From Pseudomonadota bacterium (GTDB taxonomy: Bacteria; Pseudomonadota; Gammaproteobacteria; Burkholderiales; Burkholderiaceae_F), in NCBI GenBank assembly GCA_021823635.1, contig JAKANT010000129.1:1-5829 (forward strand): 5,829 bases of DNA, written 5' to 3'. Positions within the stretch are counted from its first letter, which is position 1, and every line of letters starts with the position of its first letter. A program made the position numbers and the translations under genes. Positions 5,050 through 5,829 of the stretch are shown in pieces. Under the pieces are notes generated by a model. The model searched no databases and was not told the DNA's origin. It was given only the letters and a program-made list of their open reading frames with translations.

Positions 5050-5829
5050 ATGGCCGCAACGCGCATCGCCCCGTGGGCCAAAGCGCCGTCAACCAACTAC
5101 GGCTACGAGTCGACGATCGCGGGCGATCCGCAGGACACGCCGGACGGCGCGCTGATCGTCGTCACGGTCCAGGCCGACCCCGCCGCGACCGGCATCACGG
5201 TCACCGACTCGGCGGGCAACGCCTACAGCGCGCCGGTCAAGCACGCGGCAACCAACGGACTCCTCGACGGCTACTACGTCGTCTGCCTGTCGGCCAAGGC
5301 CGCGACCGGCAACATCGTCACCGTCTCCTGCACAAATGGGGCGTACCTGGCCGCGGCGCAGGGGTTTGCCTACGACGGAGGCGGCGGAACGTGGTCGCTC
5401 GACGGCGCGCCGGTGCCGATCGACACCCCGTATGCGACGCCGTTCAGCGCGTCGGTCACGACGACATCGGCGGGCGTCATCCTCGTCGGGGCGGCCGAGT
5501 ATTACGCCGGGACCGCAGCCTTTCAGACCGCCGGGGTGGCGATCCTGGCGTCGACGCCTGGCGCATCGGCGCAACACGCCTGCGTGGCCGCCGACCTCAT
5601 CACCACCGCCGCGCAGAGCGGCCTCGCGGTCGGGCTGTCCGACGACAATGGCGGGTATGGCGGCAAGATCGGCGGCACGCTGCTCGCGTTCGCGCTGGGT
5701 GCGGCGCCCGCCGGCCCGAGCGCCGACTACACCGGCACCGAAGCCGCCGACGCGCTCACCGCAGCGGCCTCGGCGCGTGCCCTGGCCGCGGCGCTGCTGG
5801 CCGATGCGCCGGACGCCGCGCACGGTGCG
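5050..5829 (+). CDS. Fibre-like beta-rich phage structural protein, 3' end outside window
   Basis: The ATG at 5050, 6 nt after the previous stop, opens a frame of 260 codons that reaches the right edge without a stop, so the gene is incomplete. I translated it by hand. Residues about 1-220 are beta-rich: MAATRIAPWAKAPS, then GALIVVTVQADP, GITVTDSAGNAYS, YYVVCLSAKAATGNIVTVSC, later VILVGAAEYYAG and GGTLLAFALG. The TVTDSAGNAYS segment is typical of Ig-like or fibronectin-like beta-sandwich domains in phage and bacterial surface proteins. After a Pro/Gly hinge (about 219-225) a second region starts (DYTGTEAADALTAAASAR), Ala-rich and perhaps the start of a repeat or coiled-coil segment. There is no obvious ribosome binding site, so coupling to the preceding gene is likely. 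Position suggests another fibre or tail-surface protein; length and C-terminal domain are unknown. An antisense frame over 5089-5823 is judged a shadow. Confidence 0.72.
   Translation, partial: MAATRIAPWAKAPSTNYGYESTIAGDPQDTPDGALIVVTVQADPAATGITVTDSAGNAYSAPVKHAATNGLLDGYYVVCLSAKAATGNIVTVSCTNGAYLAAAQGFAYDGGGGTWSLDGAPVPIDTPYATPFSASVTTTSAGVILVGAAEYYAGTAAFQTAGVAILASTPGASAQHACVAADLITTAAQSGLAVGLSDDNGGYGGKIGGTLLAFALGAAPAGPSADYTGTEAADALTAAASARALAAALLADAPDAAHGA

Noticed and set aside
5089..5823. 244-codon open frame on the minus strand
   Set aside because: The + strand frame from 5050 encodes a plausible beta-rich protein in line with its neighbours, while the antisense product is Arg/Gly/Val-rich with no domain.
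1..5829. Defence system, CRISPR array, tRNA, insertion sequence or attachment site
   Set aside because: I looked for spaced direct repeats, cloverleaf-like sequence, transposase motifs and terminal inverted repeats on both strands and saw none; all the space is taken by tail-type genes.

Overview
The window reads as part of the late structural (tail) module of a tailed bacteriophage or prophage. All eight genes lie on the + strand and fill almost the whole 5.8 kb. Gaps are 1 to 36 nt, and two junctions overlap by 4 nt (GTGA at 1217, ATGA at 2750). Base composition is very GC-rich (about 70% in places counted by hand) with codons ending mostly in G or C. The C-terminal signature of the tape-measure protein and the style of the small downstream proteins match phages of high-GC Proteobacteria (Burkholderiales, Xanthomonadales or Pseudomonas-like hosts). 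The exact host, and whether this is a prophage or a free phage, cannot be told from this window: there is no integrase, attachment site, tRNA or bacterial flank.

Layout: (1) 1-1220, C-terminal part of the tail tape-measure protein, cut by the left edge. (2) 1217-2095, a distal-tail-like protein with a carbohydrate-binding-like module near its N-terminus. (3) 2097-2753, a tail-fibre-like protein with an Ala-rich stalk and beta-rich C-terminal domains. (4) 2750-3025, a small beta-rich structural protein of lower GC. (5) 3027-3482, a two-part protein with a beta-rich N-terminus and helical C-terminus, of the sort found next to phage fibre genes. (6) 3487-3771, a small protein with one membrane segment and a coiled coil. 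(7) 3808-4368, a structural protein carrying a second carbohydrate-binding-like module. (8) 4384-5043, a fibre-like protein with a common phage N-terminal motif and a beta-sandwich. (9) 5050 to the right edge, an open-ended beta-rich fibre-like protein with no stop in the window. The eight complete or partial genes after the tape measure are numbered here 2 to 9.

How they work together (inference): the tape measure sets tail length. Protein 2 probably sits at the tail tip. The following short modular proteins probably form or decorate the fibres and adsorption apparatus that touch the host envelope. The small membrane protein may begin a lysis-related function or be another accessory. Close packing and start/stop overlaps imply a single late transcript with translational coupling; no promoter or intrinsic terminator was recognised. 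I saw no defence system, CRISPR array, RNA gene or insertion sequence. The points most worth a second look are the recurring sugar-binding-like modules in three different proteins, a 27-nt exact in-frame repeat shared by genes 1 and 3, a strong hairpin written in unusual codons near the end of gene 8, and the low-GC small gene 4.
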